A stretch of 64,000 nucleotides of DNA from Galbula dea (lineage: Eukaryota > Chordata > Aves > Piciformes > Galbulidae): the NCBI GenBank assembly GCA_013399015.1, contig VWZX01005684.1:6147-70146 (forward strand), in the 5' to 3' direction. Below, piece by piece: positions 49,081 to 60,502 of this stretch; the stretch's first letter is position 1; every line of letters starts with the position of its first letter. The notes under the pieces are model-generated. The model saw only the letters and a list, made by a program, of their open reading frames with translations. It was not told the DNA's origin and did no database searches. The position numbers and the translations under genes are program-made.

Positions 49081-51154
49081 TCTCAGAGATGAACAACCTG
49101 CTCTAACATTGAACTTAGTCCTCATTTCAGGAGGAGGTGGACAAAGCAGCCATCAGATGTCGATTCCAGCTGTGAAGCACCACTTCTCACAAGACCTCAA
49201 CTCTTCGTGGGAAAGTGCCTTGAGAAAAGGAGCCTTTCAGTTTCCTATCTATGAAATGGGGCTCACAGGATTTCCATATCTGAGCCTCTGCTGTCTAGCA
49301 GGTGTCCCAAATAACACTTTTTTTTTTTCAGTGTGGAATAGACGACTCAGCTCTTCAGAGCATGAGGCTTTGTCTGCAGAGGCTTACCCTAGGCACATAC
49401 AAACAGGAGAGAAAGAGATGCTGCTTGTGCCATCCTCAGCATTGCACTTCAGAAACCAGTTGTGGTACTGTTGGAGGCTGCATGCTTTGTTCACATCCAA
49501 AACCTGCACAGCTGCACCAAAGCTTTTAGCAAACAAACTTCATGCTTTCATTTTACACCAGAAGCATAACAATTATCTGGGAAATTCCCCTCCCACACCT
49601 CAGAGCACATACTTTGGGTGACTCGATGATCTCATCACATACACTTACTCAGGTTCAATGTTCCTTTTAAAAACTGTGATGTAAAAGTCACTGGGGTCAA
49701 GTTTTAAGCTAAGACTTACTCTGAACAGTTATGTGTGCTTCAACACAGAAAAATGGCACTTGAGAGAAAGGGTCCAGGAGAAAGCTTCTATCTCCTCTCT
49801 CACTCACACACTGCTATACCTTAAGAGATATGACCTACCAAATACAACTGCCCTCATCCTGCCAGGCCCTGCTGTAGCCTTTCCCAGAGCCTTCATAACC
49901 CTAAAATGGGCATCTCATGACAAGAGCCACTGATGTCTGCATGGGCACTGCCTCTTGCTATGCCTGACTCCACAGCACATCCCACTAGGGGATGCAGGAG
50001 AGCCAGGAACACAGTGATAGCTGCACAGCCCCTGTCCCTTGCTACAAACCTGGTCCAATATGAAGTCATGGCGATTGTAAAAAAAGAAAAACAGGAGGAA
50101 ACATTTAGGTTCTCCACCCTCTTCAGTCCTGGGGAAGAAAGCCACACAGGAAAGGGGAAAGGTGACAGCTTTCCTCTCCAAATACTTCCCAAACAGAGGA
50201 AAACTAGATGGAGGTGAACCATGAGCTTCCCCTTTCATATTCTCCCAGAGGAAGCTGTTTCAATTCCACAATCTGGAGGCATAATAAGCCAAGTCATCCT
50301 TCAACAGGTACTTCCATAGGTGTGGTTAAAACCAGGTAACAAGGTAGAAAAGACATTTCAATAGAATTCTCATGTAGTAAGTCTGTGCCCTTCAACATCT
50401 GAGGAGCACCGAGTTAACTCAGGAAGACGTTAGTACCTGAAAACACAGCAGGTGGCATTTCCCCTATTACACACAGTGACCTACACATCCCACAATGTGG
50501 AGAGGTGTGGCTGTGTTTTTTTACAACAAAGTCATATGAGACATATTGCTCATGCTGCAAATCCAAGGAGTCTGCAACACTAAGACAGTGAATTACTCTA
50601 TGTATTTGGGAGTTGCTGTCCCACCTCAGGGATGGTCAGGCTGCCTGCTGGGATGGCTACAGCACTAGCTGTACCGGCAGGCACAGAGGTTGCCTCTGGT
50701 CAAACCCAAACTAGAACATCTGATCACAACTACTACAAGACAAAAGTGAGCCAAGGACTATGCTGATAAGAAAACATTACTCACAACCCTGATTTTATTG
50801 TGTATTTTGGTAACTAGTGAGAGATTCCTGTGACAAAGTGCACCTTCATGTTTTGGGATGCAAAACAGTTCAAAAGACAGGCTAGAAAGGACTTTTCTCT
50901 CTCTGCCTTGTTTTTGCAGTTTCTAATCAGAGGTTCCCCCGTGGAAGAACAATGTTAGGTTACAAATTGCTTACCTTGTCAAGAGCCCTTCTTGTTTCCA
51001 ATTAAATGAATGGAAAAGGATCACATCAACTGCAACAAGTTGGACAAGGCCCCTGGAGACTGAGCTCAGAAGGGAAACTACCCAAAACGGGAGGGTGAGG
51101 AGGGAGATTCCACAAATAACACCTTATTTAAAACCCACTCTTTCCACCCTTGTA
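49081..51154. other. No gene recognised
   Basis: One open frame of 170 codons (49109-49621, plus) lacks any family feature. A T-run lies at 49318-49329. This is the region just downstream of TADA1. Confidence 0.55.
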
Positions 51155-51426
51155 TTTATTAAAAAACAAACAAACAAACAAATAGTCTTTGCAAACAAAT
51201 CTCGTTTCTCCTTTCTAATTCAGTGGGATTGCTGCAAGCGTTCTATGGCACATGACTCTGGGGAAGCAGAGAAAGTGTATCATAACTCGGTCATATTTCC
51301 ATAGGAAAAGCTGACTCATAACCTCTGTCATCCTTGAAATGCTGACTCAGGTTTGTAAGAAGTATCTGAATGTCAAGTCCACGAGCAGCACTGTAACCAC
51401 CTGAGGCCTGACTCGGCTGCCTAGCT
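51155..51426 (-). other. TADA1: Probable short TADA1 3' UTR with poly(A) signal
   Basis: Minus-strand AATAAA at 51155-51160, about 270 nt past the stop, preceded by a short GTTT repeat (plus strand 51165-51182) and followed by a T/G-rich segment. A second AATAAA near 50793 could give a longer form. Confidence 0.5.
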
Positions 51427-51579
51427 CTAGCAGAGCAGAAGGCCCTCCTTTGCTGCCAGGTGCTGGCGATGGATTTTATCCTGCTGTAGCTCCTCATGGT
51501 TTGGATGCCAGAGCTTCATGACAATCCTCTCAATGTTTAGAGCATAGACAGTGTGCGCAGGAATAACTTCTTTGTGAAC
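51427..51579 (-). CDS. TADA1: TADA1 last coding exon
   Basis: 153 nt, 50 residues plus TAG. The acceptor is gttacctccag. It encodes VHKEVIPAHTVYALNIERI to the LLLC C-terminus, matching human with a few conservative changes. Confidence 0.97.
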   Translation of the reverse strand, partial: VHKEVIPAHTVYALNIERIVMKLWHPNHEELQQDKIHRQHLAAKEGLLLC

Positions 51580-54500
51580 CTGGAGGTAACACGTTAGAAA
51601 ATAAGTTTCATGCTTCATACACATTTCCCCATATTGCCCACGGAAGACTCTCCCTCTGCTACTGGATGATCAGAGAGCCAACCCTGCAGGGCAGGACTGC
51701 AGGTGGTCAAACATGAAGAGAGCTGAAACTTGCCAGCATTGCCACACCAGCCAGCACAGAAGGGAGTGGCACAATAAGGCAATTATTTTACTCTTGCAAT
51801 GACAAACAGCAATTTGTCATAAAAATCTTACAAACAATTCTGTGTGACTAAACATGAGATGAATGCTTGGTTACAGCTCTTACAATGAATGATCTGCCTC
51901 CACAGCCTTGACACAAAATCCCATAGCCTTTTCACAACAGCAGAGATCAGTGGGGAATCTCTCACAGCTAATTTTAGATGATCAAAGTAGTCTGAATGTC
52001 CCTGGAGCTGTCAGAGAGGGAAGGAACCACAATCATACACCTTCACAGCAAGGTTCACAGAGCCTACTTTAGACCCCTTCCCAGGGTTAGGGTGATCATA
52101 AATAACCCACTGCAGCAGCCTGGATAGCAGGACCTCTAAGCACACAGGTGGAACACGTGGAGTAAGAAGGGACATGCCAGGAAAGTCATTTTGCTGCATC
52201 ACTGTCAAAATCTCAGTCTAGCTCAGTTCTGATATAATCACTGCACTCACGCTGCATAGGAAGAGTTTACCCTTTTTATGTAGCTATAAGGAGAGGGATT
52301 TCCTCATCAGCGTTCTGACCAAGGGGAGCAGAACAAGCATTAAACCATGAGCTAACTGTATGGCAACTGTTACCTAATAGAGGGAACAAGTCAAAGCCAA
52401 AAAACTGTACATTTGAGAGGAAAAGAAGGAAACAGACTGTAAGAGGAAAAAAATCAAATCCCTCTTTATGCACATAAACCAAGTCTGAGACTGGTAGCTG
52501 ATACTCAGGACAGTGCTGCCCATGTCATGGCACTGCAACCTAGACAGCCTACCTGTAATGCCTCAAAGAGGTCATACATGTTTACAGGTGGGAGGGATGC
52601 TGGTAAGGTGTCTCCAGAGCACGCCAGGAGTAAAGCTGCCTGCTGCTCAGCATCATCGGGCAGGGGCTGGGGAGCAAGACTCTGACCAGCAGAAGACGTC
52701 ACACAGGTAGGAGGGCTGTAGACAGAGAAGGCAGTGAAACCTTCCAGTAAAGAAAACAGCACCAGCTCTGCAAGTCACACAGCAGGGTCCTGGCCCCAGG
52801 GTCTGATTTCCTTTATCTGATTTTATCCTTATGTACGTGAAATTATTTCAGCTCTAATTAAAGTCTCTATAATTCCAATTTAGTAAAAATAATACCACAT
52901 GCTTCAAATCTGCTTAAATGACCTCGATTGGGTGACTTTTGTTTTTTATAGGCAATAGTGTCTATACAGCATAAAAATTAAGGTACCTACAACATTCGAT
53001 TGAAAGACATTAGCCGCTAAGCAGCTGTTTGGAGCGGACTGCATCTGTACTGTTTGTAGTGCTACAAACAAAACTTACAACACCCACGACCTCCTGCCAA
53101 CTACTAGCAGCTGCCACAGACAAACACAACTGCCTTCTCATATGCATACACACAAGCTGCCAGATGCACAGCAAAAGCTGTTTGACACTAAGACTTTGGA
53201 AAACAAGCTTATCTTGAAGCTCTGCTACCTGGAAAGGCATGCCAAGGAATCTTACATTTGAATGCAGGAAACAACAGGATGGCAGTGTCCTGCAAATCCT
53301 CGCCAACATTTCACTCCTATGGCACAACAGCAATGCCCCCACAAAGGCACAGCTCTTCTGCACAGCAGCAGTTCCCTTGACAGTAGCGGAATTCCCGTGT
53401 CCCTCACTACAGCTTTCAAAAAGCAGTAATTACTAGGGAAATCCAGAGGTCACCATCAGAAACTGATGGACAAGCATAGGCAATGGAGAAAGACATGCAA
53501 CAGTACATGCCACAACGTACCCTATGGTCTATTCTTCAAGGGTTCGGAAAGAACAAAAATAGGTGGGATGGAAAGCCTACCCCTGCGCTACAAGCACGCG
53601 TACATCAGTTACAAGGTAAAAGCCAGGGCATGTACTGTCACTGTCCTGAACTTAGCTGCTGAGAAATCCCCATATTCTCTCCCTGTTTAGCCATACAGTC
53701 CTCTGTACTTACACCTTCTGAGTGTGTGAAAGCGAAACTCCATTATTAACAGATTCCACTAAGTAAAAAGAGAAACTGAACCATGGAACAACTTTGGGAC
53801 TAGCAAACTATGTCTGAAATTAGAATTGTGCTGAGAGCTCCTTACCACTCAATTAAATTGTTATAAGCAACAACACTGTTCTTCAGATATGGCTGAGGGT
53901 TAATGTTGCTTCCAAAGGCATACTTGAAATGGCCATCTCTCAGACGATAGGCTTTCCGCCTGGATATCACAGAGGTCAGAATATCCTTAAGATGGTTCTG
54001 CAATGAAAAACAGTCTTATTACACATGCTGATCTATTCATTTCACCAAGACATGGCTTGAAGAGCCTCACCAATTGGCAAGACACAAGTAGAGCTCCTGT
54101 GACTACAAGGACCTAAAGATGCAAGGGGACCAAGATATGGACAAGTTACAGTGTGTTTTCACTACCTGATACAGTTGGATACAAAGAATATGGCACTGTG
54201 TAAGTACTGTATGCATTAGCCTGTGAACTGTACTTTAATATGTGCTGCCTCAAATGTCAGAGGTTTCTTAAATGCTAGGAAATTCCCAACCTCTGATCTC
54301 TTTGACAAAGAGTTATGAGATTTCGTGACTGGCGCTAGATGTTACATGTGTACTGAAATACTGGCCCTAAAACTGCAGCGAAAAGCCAATCACTCCTCTT
54401 TTTCAGACTGCTCAGTTGTATGGAAAGACCTAGAGAAGCAACTGTCTGAAAAAAACAAGCAGACAATGGCTACTTAATTTGCCCTCAGTCTCAGGTGGGG

Positions 54501-57500
54501 AATTTAAGTTGGCTTCCACATCCTGACTCCAGAGAAACAGCCATGCATCAACACCCCAAGTAACGTCTGTATCATTCCTGGGATATGTTAAGTAATGCAT
54601 CTCTAATGACCAAACCAAGCAACAACAGGCACTTCCCCTATAGGTATTACCCAATTCTGTCACCTCACTTCCATAACAGATACTTGTGCCTACAATGGAT
54701 TATTTTTTATAGAACTGTTCAAACAGGAGCTCCTGTTCTGTCCCCACTTTTAAGTGACAGGAACAGCATGTTCCAAAACAGCCACTTAAGCCTACCTGCA
54801 AGTACTCCACAATTAATACTTGCAGGCAGAAAGCCAAGTATTTACATCTATGATGCCACAAATCTGGAAGCCCTTTGATTCTCATCTTATTCCTCCCAAG
54901 GGAACTGGGCAATTAAAGAAGCAGGTTTCCTCTCCCCACTGAGAAATACTATTCTGTACTGCATACAGAGCTTTTTGTTGCTGGTATAAGAACATCAGTG
55001 CTGCCCAGCCCAGTCTCACCTCCACAGCATAAACAACTGCAGTCACTGCCTCCTCTGTCACATTGTCTAGCCCATGTTCATATGCAGTTACAATCATCCT
55101 TCCTTCTAACTGGCCACGTGTAGGAAGCATCATGGTATGAGAACACAGCTTCAAGTCATCATCCTCCTGAGGATCCTTTGCCACAAATTGCTGGGCTCCA
55201 GACAGCGGATTCTGAGGCTGGAACCGGTGCTATTATGAACACAACATTAGAGCATAAGAAGATAAGCACTTGGTCATACCCTTTGGTTCATCAAGTCAAA
55301 ACATCACTTCTCCAGTCAGAAAGCAAACATCTATAAAAATGAATTGCAATAGGACAAGCAGTGTGACATTCCTCCCCAGGATATCATCCAAACCCCCAAG
55401 GATCTGTGACTGAAGAAATTCCTAAGCCAGCGCTGGTGTCTGTTTATTAAACAGCCCATGAACTTGTCCAGCAGCACCACAAAACACCTAAACTTTGGGC
55501 ATCCACAACATCTTGCAGCAAGAAATACTACAGTGTAACAACACACCACATGAAGAGTCACCTCCTCTGGTTTGTTCTGTATTTTCCACTTGCTACATCC
55601 ATTTGATTCTCCTGTAAGTCTCTCAGACATTGTCTCTTCTATCTCTGTTCATGCTATCCAGGCTAGTGATGATTTCATGGACTTTCAGTCACCTCCTTGT
55701 ATACTGAAGAGTTCTTGTCTATGTAGTTACTTCGTGTACAGGAGTGTATTTTTACTTAGTAACTGTACAGTTTCATAGAATGGGCCAGGTTGGAAGGGAC
55801 CTTAAAGATCATCTAGTTCCAACCCCCCTGCCATGGGCAGGGACGCCACACACTAGACCAGGCTGCCCAGGGCCACATCCAACCTGGCCTTGAACACTGC
55901 CAGGGATGGGGCATCCACAACCTCTCTAGGCAACCTGTTCCAGTTTCTCACCACTCTCTGGGTGAAGAGCCTCCTTCTAATTTCAAGTCTAAACCTCCCC
56001 TCCTTCAGCTTATATCCATTCACCCTTGTCCTATTGCAATCTGACCAGCTGAAAAGTCTCTCCCCTTTGATCTTGTAATCCCCCTTTAGGTATTGAAAGG
56101 CTGCTATAAGATCCCCTCAAAGCCTTCTCTTCTCCAGGCTGAACAATCCCAACTCCTTTAGCCTATCCTCGTAGGGTAGGTGCTCCAGTCCTCTGATCAT
56201 CTTCATGGCCCTCCTCTGGACCTGCTCTAACTGGTCCACATCTTTCTGAAGCTGAGGACCCTAGAACTGTACACAGTACTCCAGGTGGGGCCTCACAAGG
56301 GCAGAGTAGAGAGGCAGAATCACCTCCCTAGACCTGCTGGTCATGCCTCTCCTGATGCAGCCCAGGATACAGTTGGCCTTCTGGGCTGCGAGTATACACT
56401 TCCATTAAGATTAAAACCCACAATCCTAAGCTTGTGTAATCAAGCAATTCTCACATTTCTTTAAAGCTTTCAGTGCAACAACTCAGCCAAATTCCAGTTC
56501 TGCATTTCATACTCTAGTCTCCCCGTGTACTTTCAATACTCTCAGCAGAGCTGTGTTACTGAGCAGCCATCAATTCAAAGATGGTTTATGGCTGTTTATC
56601 AGAATGGACTCAGCCATTTAGAATAATAAAAATAAAAATCATAGAATAGGAATTCATATCAGAAGCTGGCAACCCCCATTTCCCAGGCCACGTATCCCTT
56701 GCTGTACTGGTGCCTCAAGAGCTGACTGCTTGTAGTGGCTCCCAGGAAGTCTCAGTCCCCAGAGCTGGGGGAAAAGCAAACAGGAACGAGTGATCCCTGA
56801 GCCCAAACATGCACTTCTCTGAGCCCCAACCCACAAGGGAACAACATGGCCCTGGCTCATCAACCACTCCCGCAACTCCCATCCCTCAACTCTCCAAGCC
56901 ACAAACCCAGTGGCTCTAGAATTAAGATTGCTCTAAGACTCTTATGGGGCATCAAGACAAATACATGTTTTTATATTTAAAGAAGTGGATTTCTCACATC
57001 TTTGTTTCAGGAGAGGAAGGGGGGTTGCTTTATTCAAAGGACAGTGTGGCATTTAAGTCAGAGTGAAAACCAATCCACCCACTAAATATGAAAACAGATT
57101 TCCCTCCCTGTAATTCTGAAGACTTAGGCTTTCTTTACAGGAAAGCTACATGCCTGCATGCTTGAAAAAAAAAAAATCTTCAAAATGTATGCAACTCTCT
57201 AAAGAGGAAGGTGGTTTGGGAGAGCAGAAGCCAGTTGGAATGAACCTATGGTTATTCACAGCTGTTATTCTGAGCAGACTGGGAACCATCACGAAATATC
57301 AAGGCACTTCAAGTTGATGCTTCTAGGAATTCCACCAGTAACAGATAAGCCCGTTAATCATAACATATACTGCATACAGTACTTGCTATCAAACATTCCA
57401 GGAATGCCTGTATAAACACACGCTAGAAATGTGGTATAACATGGGATATCTGAGTAAACAAAATACCTATACTTCTACTGCATCATGATTGCTTCTTAAA

Positions 57501-60500
57501 CCCTCCTCTCATCACTACTGAAAAGTTACAATGAAGTTTTAAAACAAAAAGATAACACATACTGTCATTAGAATTCAGCTGTCAACACTGCAAAGTATTT
57601 CAGCAGTTGCTAAATATAACAAGCCTTCAGCTGGATTCGCATCCCTCCAAAGCACACACATAGTGCCTAATTTGAGACCCTAGAAGAACATCAGCTGAGC
57701 CAGGTTAACCTCTCACAGCATAAGAGTGAGAGGTTTCACACATCCACCTTCATCCCACAGGCCCTTCTTCCTTTGCATTGGCTTTGGCATTCATCCAACT
57801 GCAAGGGACACAGATCCAGCTGAATAAACCCACAATAAAAGCTTCTGGTTTGGGGTCTCAGTTAATTTTCTGCTTTGTCAGAGAACTAAACCAGATCACT
57901 ATGTGCTCAGGGACCTGATACATCTGGCTCAGTGCATTGGCGTTGTGCCCAGCAGGGTTTTGGTAGTGGGGGAAAGGGCTTCTGGCAGGGCTCCTGCAAC
58001 AAGCTTCAAGAAAGCTTCCTTAGCTCCAATGTCAGACCTGCCTCTGGCCACAGCCAAGCCAGTCAGTGCCTCTGTGATCCTGGCCAATGCACGAAAAAGT
58101 TGTTATCGTTTGAGGGCTAAGGACAGATTGACCACCACCAAGCAACGGACACTCTCTACTACTATTCCCTCTCCCCCCTGCCTGTGCCACAGGACGGAAA
58201 AGCGAAATGAGAAAGAGACTTGCACATTGGAAAACAAAAATTACTATAACTACTTCAATGAAAATAATAACAATGTATGTGAATATATGCAGAGCTAGCA
58301 CCAGAACCCAAACTCCCCTTGACGGTAACTATATCACCGTCCCCACAGGTACTGTGACAGAAGGCCTCCAGCAGCAGACAGGAGTCAGACTCAAGGGGGC
58401 TGGATCCTGGATGTGGATTCAGGAGAGAAAGGCAGAAAGAAGCAGCAAAGATGGGCCCAGAGAAGCAGGAAGTGAAAGAAAGAGCAGAGGAAACTGCCCC
58501 TTAGGTTTATATTGAGTGTGACATGTATGGAATGGAATACTTAGTTGGTTGGTTTGGGGTCACCTGTCTTGACTGCTCCTTTCCTGTAGGTGCAGACTTT
58601 TACTCTGCACCCCCCTCCCAGTACGAGTCACAAAAAAAAAAATATCAGCAGTGGCCCTGGCTTGCATACCAATCCTTGGCAGTAAACCCAAACATTAGAA
58701 CTAATCACTGCTGGAAGCATGCACTGTTTCTGAAAAATATACTGCCAGTTTCAAAAATGCAGTCACCAAAAGGAGCCTCAGCTGGAAAGCCAGGCCACTG
58801 AACAGAATCAAGTTCCACTCCAGCCCAAACCACAACAGAGGAGAAAAGAGAACTGAGGGAGTTCCTTTGTTTGGGAGTTAATTTTGTTTGGAGAGTGGTA
58901 GGACAAGAGAGATACAACCATGTGGACACCAAAACAGTGGGGAAGGAAGGAGTGAAGGGGGAAGCTCACCAGATCAGCTATTCGCCTTGAGCCGGTGGTG
59001 AGACAGCAGACAGAGCCTTTTCATCTCATGGAGATGGTGGGTGATCTGGTCTGCAGCCCCTGCAGGAGCTCACACTGGAACAGGCAATCACACATGAAGT
59101 CTGTGACTCCAAGGGAAAATCCATGGAAGAGAGCCACGCTGGTGGGAGAATCCTGTGGAGGACTGTCTCCCACAAAAGGGATGCCACATTACCACAGAGG
59201 AGGACTGTGAGATTTCCCTGAGGTGGAAGGAGCAGCAGGAACAAATATGGAATGGACTGGGATGGACCACAACTCCCATTCCTCACCCCCTTGCACTGCT
59301 GGAGGAGAGGAAGTAGCAGAGCTAGGCCCAGGAAGAAGGGAGAGGTGGGATGAAGGGTTGTATTTGAGATCTGGTTTTATTTATCATTGTCCTGCTCTGA
59401 TTCAATTGATGCCTTAGTGGTGGTTTTGTTTCCCCACGTCTAGTGTCTTGTGCCCATGACTGTACTTGGTGAGTGAGCTGCCCCCTCCTCCTTTATCTCG
59501 ACCCTCAAGCCTTTTCTTGTATTTTCTCCTTCCCATTTCACTGAAGGGGGTTAGGAGCCAGCAAGTGGCTTTTGTGGTTGCCAGCTGGGAAGGTCTAAAC
59601 CGCCACACTCAGTAAGAGACAGACACTCTCTCTTTCAAATTCAGTTTGAAACTTCTCATTAAACCCCACCCATGGAAGACAGCTCCCCATCTTTCACACC
59701 AGGCTCCCTCCACACTGGCCTGGCAGCACAGAAACACTTGTAGAACAGGCATGAGTCAGAACCAGATGTCCAGAGCCTTCACTGCAAAGTGAACTGGATC
59801 TTGTGCATTTCTGCTACCTACCAAAAGACAGCATCTTTGCAAAGCATTTAATTCTGAAACAGCTTGACCTTCTAAAAACATCCCACCTGAGGAACATCTT
59901 GCTCTTAAGACTTTGTATTGAGGAGTCCTGTGGAGGTCATACAACCACAGAATTCTGCCTGACTGTCTGAATAAATAGGAAATCACTTTTGCTTCAGGAA
60001 TTCAGCAGGTGTGCAAAGTGAACAAGATATTACAGAGAATCTGAAGGGTGAATGAGATGAAAGACTTGCCCCAGCATTATTGCAATGATTACAGAGCTAA
60101 AGTTGCTCCTCATTGATTCATGGAATACAAACTCTTCCAGCTTTGACATTTAAGGGATCATCCATGGATTCTCTGCTGTCTAACAAAGCCAAGTCACATC
60201 ATAGCCTTTCTCCGAGGAGGCTTCCACAAGAGAGGGAGCAGCTACTAACCCCTAGCTCACACCACAATACAGAACTCAAAACAAGTATGCTATACATCAT
60301 TGCAAGTGTTGGACACTCATCATCCCTGGTAGTAACAAAAAGTACATGCTGTGGAGTGTTCTTCACCCCCAGAAAGCCATAACCATGTGACTGTAGACAC
60401 TTACATCAAACTTTTGTCGAACTGAAGAGATTTTCTTCTTTCCTTTAGGTTTTCCAGGTTTAGTTGCAGAGCCACCTGGCCATGGCAGAGATCCAGCACC

Positions 60501-60502
60501 TT
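51427..60502 (-). CDS. TADA1: TADA1, last five coding exons (5' part beyond window)
   Basis: TADA1 is a structural subunit of the nuclear SAGA/STAGA histone acetyltransferase coactivator and the orthologue of yeast Hfi1/Ada1. Its histone fold pairs with TAF12 in the complex core. Five minus-strand exons (60405-60502, 55020-55229, 53846-53997, 52553-52715, 51427-51579) join in phase to 776 nt, encoding about 257 residues to a TAG. These match human TADA1 from about residue 78 to its end (335) with very high identity and no net length change. Landmarks: LPWPGG and a basic KPGKPKGKKK linker, the VAKDPQEDDDLKLCSHTM block, the histone-fold helices around NVTEEAVTAVVYAVE and SRRKAYRLRDGHFKYAF, then the C-terminal HPNHEELQQDK block ending LLLC. 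Every junction has a GT donor and AG acceptor. The N-terminal ~78 codons are not found up to 64000, so they lie outside. Confidence 0.96.
52553..52715 (-). CDS. TADA1: TADA1 internal exon (PDDAEQQAALLLAC block)
   Basis: 163 nt. The acceptor is tctctgtctacag and the donor CAG|GTAGGC. It completes a Cys codon, then encodes a variable Pro/Ser-rich stretch followed by the near-invariant block PDDAEQQAALLLACSGDT to FEALQ. Confidence 0.97.
53846..53997 (-). CDS. TADA1: TADA1 internal exon (histone-fold C-terminal part)
   Basis: 152 nt. The acceptor is ttcattgcag and the donor TG|GTAAGG (phase 2). It encodes NHLKDILTSVISRRKAYRL through YNNLIE, with only conservative changes from human. Confidence 0.97.
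55020..55229 (-). CDS. TADA1: TADA1 internal exon (conserved acidic block and first histone-fold helix)
   Basis: 210 nt, phase 0 to phase 0. The acceptor is ttcataatag and the donor GAG|GTGAGA. It encodes HRFQPQNPLSGAQQF to VVYAVE, nearly identical to human TADA1, including the acidic EDDDLKLCSH segment. Confidence 0.97.
55773..56393 (-). mobile_element. CR1 3' fragment in TADA1 intron
   Basis: About 620 bp of a CR1 3' end in the same orientation as TADA1, with the tail at 55773 (reverse of GGTTGGAAGGGACC...) and a 5' truncation at about 56393. The tail sequence differs from the 36644 subfamily (it has the GCCATGGGCAGGGACGCC type), so it belongs to another CR1 group. Confidence 0.92.
57933..59607 (-). 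mobile_element. Solo LTR in TADA1 intron with 5-bp target duplication
   Basis: On the minus strand it starts TGTGGCGGTTTAGACC (59607) and ends CGCCAATGCA (57933). Both sides are flanked by CTCAG (57928-57932 and 59608-59612), a perfect 5-bp duplication. The 5' half contains repeated short units of the form CTCCAGCGTGG (diverged), typical of a long avian ERV LTR. A second LTR (58098-58838) sits inside, so the element itself is about 0.93 kb. A 5-bp duplication fits a class III (ERVL-like) or class II element; I do not assign it further. Confidence 0.8.
58098..58838 (-). mobile_element. LTR nested inside the TADA1-intron LTR
   Basis: On the minus strand it runs from TGTTGTGGTTTGGGCTGG to about AAACGATAACA. 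It is similar over most of its length to 1027-1623. It interrupts the outer LTR, whose halves continue on both sides. The edges are approximate and no clear duplication was found. An ATT-rich stretch with AAGTAGTTATAG is near its 3' end. Confidence 0.7.
60405..60502 (-). CDS. TADA1: TADA1 internal exon (LPWPGG and basic linker)
   Basis: 98 nt. It begins with two bases of a Glu codon after the acceptor tttgtag and ends phase 0 at ...RQKFD with donor GTAAGTG. It encodes a Gly/Pro-rich stretch and then a lysine-rich linker, matching human residues from about 78. Confidence 0.95.

Larger units (their letters stand above)
51580..55019 (-). other. TADA1 introns between the last four exons
   Basis: Three introns (51580-52552, 52716-53845, 53998-55019) of about 1 kb each. 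I recognise no repeat family, RNA gene or extra exon in them. Confidence 0.7.
55230..60404 (-). other. TADA1 intron holding a CR1 and a nested LTR
   Basis: About 5.2 kb. It contains a CR1 3' fragment (55773-56393) and a solo LTR with a second LTR inside it (57933-59607). The remainder, 56394-57932 and 59613-60404, shows nothing recognisable. Confidence 0.7.

Noticed and set aside
49109..49621. 170-codon open frame, plus strand
   Set aside because: No recognisable domain or splice context; includes the translation of a T-run. Treated as chance.
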